A stretch of DNA of 64,000 bases, from positions 1,873,001-1,937,000 of the forward strand of contig NZ_CP029186.1 of NCBI RefSeq assembly GCF_003096035.1. The letters are read 5' to 3'. The stretch comes from Flavobacterium album. Lineage in GTDB: Bacteria > Bacteroidota > Bacteroidia > Flavobacteriales > Flavobacteriaceae. Both the position numbers and the translations under genes were made by a program. Below are positions 1 to 8,526 of the stretch, one piece after another. How positions within the stretch are numbered: position 1 is the stretch's first letter; every line of letters starts with the position of its first letter. The notes under the pieces were generated by a model. That model was not told the origin of the DNA, ran no database searches, and worked only from the letters and a program-made list of their open reading frames with translations.

Positions 1-1
1 T

Positions 2-1195
2 GGTTTTGATATTAACCAGTCACGCGTAGACGAGCTAAATTCGGGAACAGACAGTACGCTTGAAGTAGAGGACGACATCCTTCGTGCCGTGCTTGTAAGC
101 AGCCCTTCGTCAGAAGCCGGCTTGTACTGCTCTACAAATCTTAATGATATTAAAGACTGCAATTATTTTGTCGTTACAGTTCCTACACCGGTAGATAAAA
201 ATAACAGGCCGGACCTTACGCCATTGTACAAATCCAGCGAAACCGTTGGGAAAGTACTTAAGAAAGGCGATATCGTAATTTACGAGTCAACCGTTTATCC
301 GGGCGTTACAGAAGAAGAATGTGTTCCTGTGCTTGAGAAGATAAGCGGCCTTAAATTCAATGAGGATTTCTTTGCAGGCTATTCGCCGGAAAGGATTAAC
401 CCGGGAGATAAAGAGCACACTGTAGAGAAAATACTAAAGGTGACTGCAGGTTCTACGCCTGAAATCGGCCAGAAAGTAAATGAACTTTATAAATCGGTAA
501 TTACTGCCGGTACGCACCTTGCCCCGACCATTAAGGTGGCCGAAGCGGCAAAAGTAATAGAGAACTCGCAAAGGGATATCAACATCGCTTTCGTAAACGA
601 ACTGGCCAAAATATTTAATTGCATGGATATCGATACCAATGCCGTACTGGAAGCTGCGGGCACAAAATGGAATTTCCTTCCGTTCAGGCCGGGACTTGTT
701 GGTGGCCACTGTATTGGTGTAGACCCTTATTACCTTGCCCAGAAAGCACAGGAAATGGGCTACCACCCTGAGATTATCCTGGCAGGAAGAAGGCTTAATG
801 ACAGCATGGGAGAGTATGTGGCATCGCAGGTTGTTAAGCTGATGATCAAAAGAAACATCACCATCAACAACTCAAACCTTTTGATGCTCGGTATCACATT
901 CAAGGAAAACTGTCCTGATGTGCGCAATACTAAGATCGTAGATGTTATAAAAGCACTTAAGGATTACGGCATCAATATCACGATATTCGACCCATGGGCC
1001 AACCCGGCAGAGGTGAAGCACGAGTACGGCCTTGAAACTGTTAGGGAAATGCCAAACAGCCAGTTTGATGCTGTAGTGCTCGGTGTTGCCCACAATGAGT
1101 TTAAAAACCTGGATTTTGCGCAGGTAAAAGCAGCCAACAGCATTGTTTATGATGTAAAAGGCATACTGGGGGCTAAAGCAGACGGAAAGCTTTAA
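2..1195 (+). CDS. UDP-N-acetylhexosamine 6-dehydrogenase, TviB/WbpA type (5' partial)
   Basis: Oxidises UDP-GlcNAc or UDP-GalNAc to the uronic acid with two NAD+, supplying an acidic sugar to the polysaccharide locus that follows. The reading frame is open from base 2, so the N-terminal NAD-binding glycine motif lies before the window; 397 codons are visible. Family marks are VPTPVD, the YSPERINPGDKEHT block, and the catalytic Cys (codon 710-712) in GGHCIGVDPYYL, which separates TviB/WbpA-type enzymes from UDP-glucose dehydrogenases. The C-terminal UDP-binding domain is complete, including GITFKENCPDVRNT. The next gene is a second, UDP-glucose-type dehydrogenase. GlcNAc versus GalNAc as substrate cannot be decided from sequence. 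Confidence 0.9.
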   Translation, partial: GFDINQSRVDELNSGTDSTLEVEDDILRAVLVSSPSSEAGLYCSTNLNDIKDCNYFVVTVPTPVDKNNRPDLTPLYKSSETVGKVLKKGDIVIYESTVYPGVTEEECVPVLEKISGLKFNEDFFAGYSPERINPGDKEHTVEKILKVTAGSTPEIGQKVNELYKSVITAGTHLAPTIKVAEAAKVIENSQRDINIAFVNELAKIFNCMDIDTNAVLEAAGTKWNFLPFRPGLVGGHCIGVDPYYLAQKAQEMGYHPEIILAGRRLNDSMGEYVASQVVKLMIKRNITINNSNLLMLGITFKENCPDVRNTKIVDVIKALKDYGINITIFDPWANPAEVKHEYGLETVREMPNSQFDAVVLGVAHNEFKNLDFAQVKAANSIVYDVKGILGAKADGKL

Positions 1196-1253
1196 GCGTA
1201 GGCTCAACTAATTTTATTATACTTGATTTTTAACAACTCTGTAGATATATACG

Positions 1254-2651
1254 ATGAAAATAACAAATATTTGCTGCATAGGGGCTGGTTATGTTGGAGG
1301 CCCTACAATGGCTGTTATCGCACACAAATGCCCGGACATTAAAGTTACTATTGTCGACCTTAATGCTGAGAGGATAGCTGCGTGGAACGATGAGAATACT
1401 GACAACCTTCCTGTTTACGAACCCGGACTTGACCAGATCGTATTGTCTGCAAGGGGCAGGAACCTTTTCTTCTCAACAGATGTTGAAAAAGCGATAGATG
1501 AAGCGCAAATGATTTTTATTTCGGTTAACACGCCTACCAAAACCTACGGGCTTGGCAAAGGTAAAGCGGCTGACCTTAAATATATCGAGCTTTGTGCAAG
1601 GCAGATAGCTGCAGTAGCAAAAGATGATAAGATTGTTGTTGAAAAATCGACACTTCCTGTGCGTACTGCAGAGGCAGTGAAAAATATTTTGGACAGCACC
1701 GGTAACGGCGTGAAATTCCAGATACTTTCTAACCCCGAATTCCTTGCAGAAGGAACGGCAGTAGAAGATTTGCTGAACCCGGACAGGGTACTTATTGGCG
1801 GTGATACCGATGCTGAAGGGCAGGCGGCTATCAATGCGCTTGTTGATGTGTATGCCAACTGGATCCCGAAAGAACGCATCCTTACTACGAATGTTTGGTC
1901 GTCTGAGCTTTCCAAGCTTACGGCTAATGCATTCCTGGCACAGCGTGTTTCTTCAATAAACGCAATGTCAGAGCTTTGTGAAAAAACCGGCGCCGATGTA
2001 AATGAGGTAGCACGTGCTATTGGTATGGACAGCCGTATCGGCCCGAAATTCCTTAAATCATCGGTAGGATTTGGTGGCTCATGTTTCCAGAAAGACATCC
2101 TTAACCTGGTTTATATCGCAAAATCATACGGACTTGATGAAGTAGCGGATTACTGGGAACAGGTAATTATAATGAACGACCACCAGAAAAGGCGTTTTGC
2201 TGCCAATATTGTAAAAACACTATACAACACCGTGTCGGGTAAAAAGATCACCTTCCTGGGGTGGGCTTTCAAAAAAGACACTAACGATACCCGCGAATCG
2301 GCTGCAATTTATGTTGCTGACGACCTGCTGCACGAGCAGGCTAATATCGCTGTTTTTGACCCTAAAGTAGAAGAAACTACAATTTTCAGGGACCTTGACT
2401 ACCTTGCTACAAGGAAGCCGGAGGAGAACAAAGCAGGAGTTACGGTATACCAGGACCCTTACGAGGCGTGCCGCGGTACCCATGCCATTGCTGTTTTGAC
2501 AGAGTGGGATGAGTTTAAAGGATATGACTGGCAAAAGATTTATGACAACATGAAGAAGCCGGCTTTCGTATTCGACGGAAGGAACGTTCTTAATGGTAAA
2601 GAGCTGAAGGAAATAGGATTTATTTTTACAGGTGTAGGTAAAGCCTACTAA
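1254..2651 (+). CDS. ugd: UDP-glucose 6-dehydrogenase
   Basis: Converts UDP-glucose to UDP-glucuronate, a cytosolic precursor step. The 465-residue protein starts with the Rossmann motif [10 protein letters not shown] (residues 9-18) and has the catalytic Cys277 in [10 protein letters not shown], close to the Cys276 numbering of animal enzymes. It resembles the long eukaryote-like UGDH class found in Bacteroidota rather than the roughly 390-residue enterobacterial class. The C-terminal domain has [14 protein letters not shown]. It lies 58 bp after another nucleotide-sugar dehydrogenase, and its product is the expected substrate of the 4-epimerase at 3321. The family call is firm. Confidence 0.95.
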   Translation: MKITNICCIGAGYVGGPTMAVIAHKCPDIKVTIVDLNAERIAAWNDENTDNLPVYEPGLDQIVLSARGRNLFFSTDVEKAIDEAQMIFISVNTPTKTYGLGKGKAADLKYIELCARQIAAVAKDDKIVVEKSTLPVRTAEAVKNILDSTGNGVKFQILSNPEFLAEGTAVEDLLNPDRVLIGGDTDAEGQAAINALVDVYANWIPKERILTTNVWSSELSKLTANAFLAQRVSSINAMSELCEKTGADVNEVARAIGMDSRIGPKFLKSSVGFGGSCFQKDILNLVYIAKSYGLDEVADYWEQVIIMNDHQKRRFAANIVKTLYNTVSGKKITFLGWAFKKDTNDTRESAAIYVADDLLHEQANIAVFDPKVEETTIFRDLDYLATRKPEENKAGVTVYQDPYEACRGTHAIAVLTEWDEFKGYDWQKIYDNMKKPAFVFDGRNVLNGKELKEIGFIFTGVGKAY

Positions 2652-2759
2652 TTAATAAATCCGGGGATGTAATAATAATGTATACCATGTTAGGCAATTG
2701 TTAATTGTGACTGACGGGGCGAAGCCATGAGGAAGCGGATTAATTAAAGAAAAAGAAAG

Positions 2760-3236
2760 ATGCCGTGGCACGTTATATATACAAAACCGAAGGCCGAAAA
2801 AAAAGTTTCCCAGGAACTTGCCGCAATGGGCATCGAAGTATATTGCCCGCTTATTTCAACAGTCAGGCAATGGTCTGACAGGAAGAAAAAAGTTGAAACG
2901 CCTCTGTTTACCTCTTATGTGTTTGTAAACATAGATGAAAAGAGGAAAAATGATGTCTTTAATGCCAAAGGTGTTGTAAGGTATCTTTTTTGGCTGGGCA
3001 GGCCCGCACTGGTAAGGGACGAGGAAATTGAAGAAATAAAAAAATGGCTTCACGCGGATGTTACGGACGTTGAAGTAGAGAATATCCAAAAGGGCGACCT
3101 TTTTGAAATAAAAGAGGGCCCTTTTAAAAATCATTTTGGCCTGGTAGAAGAAGTGAATAAAAACACAATCAGGCTGAAAGTGGAGTCGATAGGTGTGATG
3201 CTGACTATAAAATACAATACACCGGTATCCGGGTAA
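2760..3236 (+). CDS. UpxY-family NusG-like transcription antiterminator
   Basis: A NusG paralogue of the UpxY/RfaH kind, which lets RNA polymerase read through long surface-polysaccharide operons. The 158-residue protein begins with the NGN-domain signature PWHVIYTKPKAEKKV and ends with a KOW-like stretch (GPFKNHFGLVEEV). There are no secE or ribosomal-protein neighbours, so it is not housekeeping NusG. In Bacteroides such genes are usually first in the capsule operon; here it follows two dehydrogenase genes after a 108-bp gap, so it may open its own transcript covering the genes to 33 kb. That placement is inference. Confidence 0.88.
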   Translation: MPWHVIYTKPKAEKKVSQELAAMGIEVYCPLISTVRQWSDRKKKVETPLFTSYVFVNIDEKRKNDVFNAKGVVRYLFWLGRPALVRDEEIEEIKKWLHADVTDVEVENIQKGDLFEIKEGPFKNHFGLVEEVNKNTIRLKVESIGVMLTIKYNTPVSG

Positions 3237-3320
3237 AAAAGATTTCCCGGTACCTTTTAAACTGAATTTGATAAGCTATACAGTTGTTGAATTTATACAT
3301 AATATAAATTATTCATAATC

Positions 3321-4328
3321 ATGAAAATATTAGTTACGGGAGCGGCAGGTTTTATAGGATATCATCTTAGCCAAAGGCTATTGGCAATGGGCCATGACGT
3401 AGTGGGCCTTGATAATATCAATGATTACTATGACATCAACCTGAAACTCGGAAGGCTTAGAGAACTGGGTATTTCCGGCACTCCTGCTGACAATGTACTG
3501 CTTACGGGCGAAATATTTAATGATAGGTTCCAATTCATAAAAATGGGGCTTGAAGAAAGGGATAATTTATACAATCTCTTCGAAACACAAAACTTCGATA
3601 TCATCTGCAACCTTGCTGCACAGGCGGGTGTAAGGTTCAGCCTTGAAAAACCTTTTACTTATATTGACAGTAATATCCTGGGCTTCATGAACATTCTTGA
3701 AGCTTGCAGGAACTACAATGTGAAAAAGCTTGTTTACGCGAGCAGCTCCAGCGTATATGGGCTGAACGATAAGATACCGTTCTCAACCGACGATAATGTA
3801 GACCACCCTATAAGCCTGTATGCCGCCACAAAAAAGAGCAACGAGCTTATGGCGCATACCTACAGCCACCTGTTCGGCATCAAAACTACAGGCCTTCGTT
3901 TCTTTACGGTATATGGCCCATGGGGCAGGCCGGACATGGCAATGTTCCTGTTTACCGATGCGATATTGAACGACAAGCCTATTAAGGTATTTAACGACGG
4001 AAACCTGTCACGTGACTTTACTTATATCGACGATATCGTTGAAGGTATCGTTGCCACCCTTTTTGACGAGCAGCAGGAACCATTGTACAAAGTGTACAAC
4101 ATTGGCAACAGCAAGCCGGTAAAACTGCTGGATTTCATCTCTGAAATAGAAAAAAGCACAGGCAAAACAGCCCAAAAAGAATATTTGCCGATGCAGCCCG
4201 GCGATGTTGAAAAAACATGGGCGGATGTTGAGGCTTTGAAAAACGACTTTGATTACAGCCCGGATACGGATATTGCCGAAGGAGTAAGAGAATTCGTTAC
4301 TTGGTACAAATCTTATTATAACCAATAG
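3321..4328 (+). CDS. UDP-glucuronate 4-epimerase-like extended SDR
   Basis: NAD-dependent epimerase of 335 residues. It has the TGAAGFIG nucleotide loop (6-13), the LDNINDYYD segment typical of UDP-glucuronate 4-epimerases, the SSSSVYG strand with the catalytic Ser, and Tyr167/Lys171 (YAATK). The downstream RFFTVYGPWGRPDMA block is also typical of the CapI/LspL group. The likely reaction is UDP-GlcA to UDP-GalA, consistent with the ugd gene upstream. A related UDP-GlcNAc(A) epimerase activity cannot be excluded, because the dehydrogenase at the window start makes a HexNAc uronate. Confidence 0.88.
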   Translation: MKILVTGAAGFIGYHLSQRLLAMGHDVVGLDNINDYYDINLKLGRLRELGISGTPADNVLLTGEIFNDRFQFIKMGLEERDNLYNLFETQNFDIICNLAAQAGVRFSLEKPFTYIDSNILGFMNILEACRNYNVKKLVYASSSSVYGLNDKIPFSTDDNVDHPISLYAATKKSNELMAHTYSHLFGIKTTGLRFFTVYGPWGRPDMAMFLFTDAILNDKPIKVFNDGNLSRDFTYIDDIVEGIVATLFDEQQEPLYKVYNIGNSKPVKLLDFISEIEKSTGKTAQKEYLPMQPGDVEKTWADVEALKNDFDYSPDTDIAEGVREFVTWYKSYYNQ

Positions 4329-4397
4329 TCGGCCTATCGAATTCATTTACTGGTAAATAAAATGCAGTAATTTTTAGTACTTATATAAACATAATAA

Positions 4398-5195
4398 ATG
4401 AACCAAAATTACAAGACAGCAATAGAAGCCAGTATTGTGGCAGGAAAAGCGATCATGGAAATCTATGAAAAAGATTTCGCAGTAGATTATAAAGAAGATG
4501 CCTCACCATTAACCGAAGCCGACCAGGCAGCGAACGCGGTGATCATGGAGTATCTGGTTACTACCGGGATACCCGTGATAAGCGAGGAGAACAAGCAGCT
4601 TCCGTACGATGAGCGCAAAGGCTGGACTTCCTGCTGGATTGTTGACCCTCTTGACGGTACTAAGGAATTCATAAAGAAAAACGGTGAATTTACTGTAAAT
4701 ATTGCGTTAGTCACCAATGGTGTACCGCAGTTTGGCGTTATTTATGTACCTGCTGTAAAAACGGTATATTATGGCGACATCGCATCGCAAAATTCCTTTA
4801 AGGTTCAGCTTGATTCACACGACGTAAATATTGAAGATGTTTTGGCTAACGCCAAAGCTATCAAACCCGCTGCCAGCGAAACGGCAATGCGTGTTGTGGG
4901 CAGCCGCTCGCACATGAGTGCGGATACACAGGAATTTGTAGACTCACTTAAAGAAACGACCGACAAGGAAATTGAAATAGTTTCTAAAGGAAGCTCATTG
5001 AAGTTTTGCCTTGTGGCAGAAGGGAATGCCGATGTGTACCCGCGTTTCGCACCCACTATGGAGTGGGATACCGCTGCCGGGCAGGCCATCTGTAATGCAG
5101 TAGGCGTATTGGTTATAGACAACGGTACCAAGAAAGCTATGGTATATAATAAAGAGAATTTATTGAATCCTTATTTCCTGGTATCCCATGCGTGA
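4398..5195 (+). CDS. cysQ: 3'(2'),5'-bisphosphate nucleotidase CysQ
   Basis: Hydrolyses PAP, the by-product of PAPS-dependent sulfotransferases, to AMP and phosphate. The 265-residue protein shows the inositol-phosphatase-fold metal motifs: SEEN near residue 60, WIVDPLDGTKEF, and MEWDTAAGQAI near the C-terminus. It overlaps the DUF2061 gene by 8 bp and heads a block with cysC, cysD and cysN. With a sulfotransferase gene 7 kb downstream and no cysH or sulfite reductase gene in the window, recycling PAP from polysaccharide sulfation is the likely job. Confidence 0.92.
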   Translation: MNQNYKTAIEASIVAGKAIMEIYEKDFAVDYKEDASPLTEADQAANAVIMEYLVTTGIPVISEENKQLPYDERKGWTSCWIVDPLDGTKEFIKKNGEFTVNIALVTNGVPQFGVIYVPAVKTVYYGDIASQNSFKVQLDSHDVNIEDVLANAKAIKPAASETAMRVVGSRSHMSADTQEFVDSLKETTDKEIEIVSKGSSLKFCLVAEGNADVYPRFAPTMEWDTAAGQAICNAVGVLVIDNGTKKAMVYNKENLLNPYFLVSHA

Positions 5196-5634
5196 TAATT
5201 CCCATAAGAGGCATATCCTTAAAGCCATATCCTGGCGCCTTGTCGGCTCGATAGATACCATGCTGGTAAGCTGGTTCATATCGGGCGACCCAATGATAGG
5301 CCTTAAAGTGGGATTCTCTGAAGTCGCTACAAAAATGCTCCTGTATTACCTTCACGAGAGGGTGTGGTACAAGATCAACCTTTCAAAAGATAAGGTGCTG
5401 AGGGAAAGCCGCAAGCGCCATTTGGCCAAAACAGTTACCTGGAGGATGGTGGGCACAATAGATACTATGATATTGGCCTGGATAATTTCGGGCGACCCTA
5501 TGACGGGGCTTAAGATAGGATTCTCTGAAGTAGCCACTAAAATGATATTGTATTATATCCACGAGCGCGTGTGGTATAAGGTTAAATACGGTTTGCCAAA
5601 AAAGACGGAAGAAGAAGCAAGTGCTTATGAATAA
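5188..5634 (+). CDS. Tandem DUF2061 membrane protein
   Basis: A 148-residue protein made of two near-identical DUF2061 units offset by 69 residues. Compare RHILKAISWRLVGSIDTM with RHLAKTVTWRMVGTIDTM, followed in both by GFSEVATKM and YY-HERVWYK. Each unit has one clear hydrophobic stretch around W-(I/F)ISGDPM and a second amphipathic one, suggesting a small inner-membrane protein. It overlaps cysQ by 8 bp and cysC by 8 bp, so it is translationally coupled to sulfate activation genes. The function of DUF2061 is unknown; a role tied to sulfate or PAPS is suggested only by context. Confidence 0.88.
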   Translation: MRDNSHKRHILKAISWRLVGSIDTMLVSWFISGDPMIGLKVGFSEVATKMLLYYLHERVWYKINLSKDKVLRESRKRHLAKTVTWRMVGTIDTMILAWIISGDPMTGLKIGFSEVATKMILYYIHERVWYKVKYGLPKKTEEEASAYE

Positions 5635-6217
5635 TATAGTAAAACACGATTACATTGTTTCCCGTGAAAACCGGAACCAAAAAAACGGGCATAAATCATA
5701 TGTGTTGTGGTTTACCGGGCTTTCCGGCTCCGGAAAATCTACAATAGCCAACAGGGTAGAAGAGACGCTTTTCGAAGAAGGCATAAGCACTTATACGCTT
5801 GATGGTGACAACATCCGTTGCGGCATCAACAAAGGGCTGGGCTTTAGCGAAGAAGACAGACATGAGAACCTGAGGCGTATTGCCGAAGTGGCAAAACTGT
5901 TTGTAGATGCAGGGATAGTAACCGTTGGCGCTTTTGTTTCACCACTGCACAAAGACAGGCAGCTGGTAAAAGAGATCATTGGCGAAAGCGACTTTATCGA
6001 GATATTTGTCGATACCAGCCTGGAGGAATGTGAGCGCAGGGATGTAAAAGGCTTGTACAAAAAAGCCCGTGCCGGCGAGATAAAGAATTTCACAGGTATC
6101 GATGCTCCTTATGAAAAACCCGCTAACCCTGATGTTTTGATTGAAACTGAAAAGGAAAGTATTGAAGAAGCAGTAAAAAAAGTAGTTACATTTGTAAAGT
6201 ATAAATTAGGACTTTAA
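5627..6217 (+). CDS. cysC: Adenylylsulfate (APS) kinase
   Basis: Phosphorylates APS to PAPS, the sulfate donor of sulfotransferases. The P-loop GLSGSGKST is at residues 31-39 of the 196-residue form, followed by the DGDNIRCG APS-binding block and the SPLHKDRQ segment. The ATG at 5627 is preferred over the in-frame GTG at 5621 because it gives the usual length and an 8-bp overlap with the upstream stop. It stands alone rather than fused to CysN, and is followed 4 bp later by cysD. Confidence 0.94.
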   Translation: MNNIVKHDYIVSRENRNQKNGHKSYVLWFTGLSGSGKSTIANRVEETLFEEGISTYTLDGDNIRCGINKGLGFSEEDRHENLRRIAEVAKLFVDAGIVTVGAFVSPLHKDRQLVKEIIGESDFIEIFVDTSLEECERRDVKGLYKKARAGEIKNFTGIDAPYEKPANPDVLIETEKESIEEAVKKVVTFVKYKLGL

Positions 6218-6221
6218 AGCA

Positions 6222-7127
6222 ATGAGCAAATATTATTTAAATTATTTAGATGAATTAGAATCCGAAGCTATTTATATACTTCGGGAAGTGTGGGCACAAT
6301 TCCAGAATCCGGTTATCCTGTTTTCGGGCGGAAAGGATTCTATATTAGTAACGCACCTGGCTAAAAAAGCTTTTTATCCTGCAAAAATACCTTTTGCACT
6401 TTTGCATATAGACACAGGCCATAACTTCCCTGAGACCATGCAGTTTCGCGATGACCTTGTTAAGGAGCTTGGCGTAAACCTGCTTGTTGGTTCTGTACAG
6501 GAAGCGATAGACAAAGGAAGGGTTGCCGAAGAGCGTGGAAAGAACGCAACCCGTAATGCACTACAGATTACTACTTTGCTTGATGCGATTGAATCGAACA
6601 AAATAGATTGTGCTATAGGCGGCGGCAGGCGCGATGAGGAAAAAGCACGTGCCAAAGAACGTTTCTTCTCACACAGGGACGAGTTTGGACAATGGGACCC
6701 TAAAAACCAGCGCCCGGAACTTTGGAACCTGCTTAACGGCAAACATTTCCAGGGCGAGCATTTCAGGGCATTCCCAATCAGCAACTGGACGGAAATGGAC
6801 GTATGGAACTACATAAAAAGGGAAAACATAGCGATCCCGTCTTTATATTTAGCGCACCAGCGCGAAGTGGTTTGGCGTAACGATTCATGGATCCCGAACT
6901 CGGAGTTCCTTATACTGGAGCCGAAAGAAGAGATCATCACAAAACAGATACGTTTCAGGACACTGGGCGATATCACCATCACGGGCGGTATCGAGTCGGA
7001 TGCGGATACGCTGGAAAAGATCGTGGAAGAAGTATCTACGATGCGCCATACCGAAAGGGGTAACCGTTCGGACGACAAGCGTTCGGAGTCCTCAATGGAA
7101 GACAGGAAAAGGGAAGGATACTTTTAG
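6222..7127 (+). CDS. cysD: Sulfate adenylyltransferase subunit 2
   Basis: The PP-loop ATP pyrophosphatase subunit of ATP sulfurylase; with CysN it makes APS from sulfate and ATP. The SGGKDS PP-loop is at residues 35-40, and the 301-residue length is normal. The GGGRRDEEKARAKER and RFRTLGD blocks are typical of CysD. It is 4 bp after cysC and 93 bp before cysN; that spacer shows no riboswitch or clear promoter. It serves PAPS formation here, as no reductive assimilation genes are nearby. Confidence 0.95.
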   Translation: MSKYYLNYLDELESEAIYILREVWAQFQNPVILFSGGKDSILVTHLAKKAFYPAKIPFALLHIDTGHNFPETMQFRDDLVKELGVNLLVGSVQEAIDKGRVAEERGKNATRNALQITTLLDAIESNKIDCAIGGGRRDEEKARAKERFFSHRDEFGQWDPKNQRPELWNLLNGKHFQGEHFRAFPISNWTEMDVWNYIKRENIAIPSLYLAHQREVVWRNDSWIPNSEFLILEPKEEIITKQIRFRTLGDITITGGIESDADTLEKIVEEVSTMRHTERGNRSDDKRSESSMEDRKREGYF

Positions 7128-7220
7128 TATTCCCTTCAGGTACAATAAACAGATACAATCTTTTTATTCTTTTAACTTATATAGCCGCATAAGGCAAAGA
7201 CAATTAAACGAATTAATAAA

Positions 7221-8480
7221 ATGCAGATAGATAATAACCAGCTATTACGATTTACCACAGCAGGAAGCGTAGACGACGGAAAGAGTACGCTAATAGGCCG
7301 CTTGCTATACGATTCCAAATCTATTTTTGAAGACCAGCTTGAAGCGATCGAAGCGACCAGCAAAAGAAAAGGCCATGAAGGGGTAGATCTTGCATTGTTT
7401 ACAGACGGGCTGAGGGACGAACGTGAGCAGGGCATCACCATCGATGTGGCATACCGCTATTTCACTACGCCAAAAAGGAAATTCATCATAGCAGATACTC
7501 CCGGGCATATCCAGTATACAAGGAATATGGTTACGGGTGCATCTACGGCCAACGCTGCGATCATCCTGATCGATGCGCGCCACGGTGTTATCGAGCAGAC
7601 CAAGAGGCATGCTTACATTGCTTCCCTGCTGCAGATCCCGCATATTATTGTTTGCATCAACAAAATGGACCTTGTTGATTTCTCAGAAAAAGTATACAAC
7701 GATATCCTTACGCAGTTCGAGGAATTCTCTTCGAAACTATATGTCAAGGACGTTCGCTTTATCCCGATCAGCGCCCTGAACGGCGATAATGTAGTGAACC
7801 GCTCTACATCAATGGACTGGTACGAAGGCTCGCCATTGCTTAATGTATTGGAAACGCTTCACATCAGCAGTGATATCAATAAAATAGATGCGCGTTTTGC
7901 AGTGCAGACCGTATTGCGCCCGCAGCGCGAAGGCTTTATAGACTACAGAGGCTATGCCGGAAGGATATCAAGCGGTATCTACCGTGTAGGGGATGAGATC
8001 GTTGTGCTGCCTTCAGGGTTTACATCGAAAATAAAATCGATTAATGCCGGCGAAACAGAGGTAGAAGAAGCCTATGCGCCAATGTCGGTTGCCATGACGC
8101 TTGAAGATGATATCGACATCAGCCGTGGCAATATGATCGTTAAGAAGAACAATCAGCCGGAAATGAAGCAGGAATTCGACGTGATGCTGTGCTGGCTGAA
8201 CAACCAGCCTGCAAGGCCGGGAGCAAAATATACGCTGGTGCATACCTCTAACGAGCAGCGCGCTATTATAAAGAATGTTGTTTATAAGGTAGACATCAAT
8301 ACCTATGAGCGTAACAATGAGGATAAGAACCTTGCAATGAATGATATTGCCCGCGTTACCGTGCGTGCGGCACAAAATGTAATGCTGGATCCGTACCGCG
8401 ATAACCGTAATACGGGAAGCATTATACTTATAGATGAAGGCACTAACGAAACAGTTGCCGCGGGGATGATTGTTGCATAA
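7221..8480 (+). CDS. cysN: Sulfate adenylyltransferase subunit 1 (GTPase)
   Basis: The regulatory GTPase subunit of ATP sulfurylase. GTPase motifs are G1 GSVDDGKST (15-23), G3 DTPGHIQYTRNM and G4 NKMD, followed by EF-Tu-like beta-barrel domains. At 419 residues it lacks the CysC fusion seen in some bacteria, which fits the separate cysC upstream. It closes the cysQ-DUF2061-cysC-cysD-cysN block and is followed 46 bp later by the flippase gene. Confidence 0.95.
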   Translation: MQIDNNQLLRFTTAGSVDDGKSTLIGRLLYDSKSIFEDQLEAIEATSKRKGHEGVDLALFTDGLRDEREQGITIDVAYRYFTTPKRKFIIADTPGHIQYTRNMVTGASTANAAIILIDARHGVIEQTKRHAYIASLLQIPHIIVCINKMDLVDFSEKVYNDILTQFEEFSSKLYVKDVRFIPISALNGDNVVNRSTSMDWYEGSPLLNVLETLHISSDINKIDARFAVQTVLRPQREGFIDYRGYAGRISSGIYRVGDEIVVLPSGFTSKIKSINAGETEVEEAYAPMSVAMTLEDDIDISRGNMIVKKNNQPEMKQEFDVMLCWLNNQPARPGAKYTLVHTSNEQRAIIKNVVYKVDINTYERNNEDKNLAMNDIARVTVRAAQNVMLDPYRDNRNTGSIILIDEGTNETVAAGMIVA

Positions 8481-8526
8481 GCATTCCAAAAAGAATACGA
8501 TTGAATAATATTGAATACGCAGAAAG

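Noticed and set aside
2760-3236. Housekeeping NusG
   Set aside because: No secE or rplK/rplA neighbours; it lies between sugar-nucleotide genes, as UpxY-type paralogues do.
5352-5537. Minus-strand open frame inside the DUF2061 gene
   Set aside because: Shadow of a strongly conserved duplicated protein on the plus strand.
7128-7220. Riboswitch or promoter between cysD and cysN
   Set aside because: The 93-bp spacer shows no conserved fold and no clear TANNTTTG box.
6222-8480. cysD/cysN as part of cysteine biosynthesis
   Set aside because: No cysH, sulfite reductase or cysK gene is nearby, and APS kinase, CysQ and a sulfotransferase are. A dual role remains possible.
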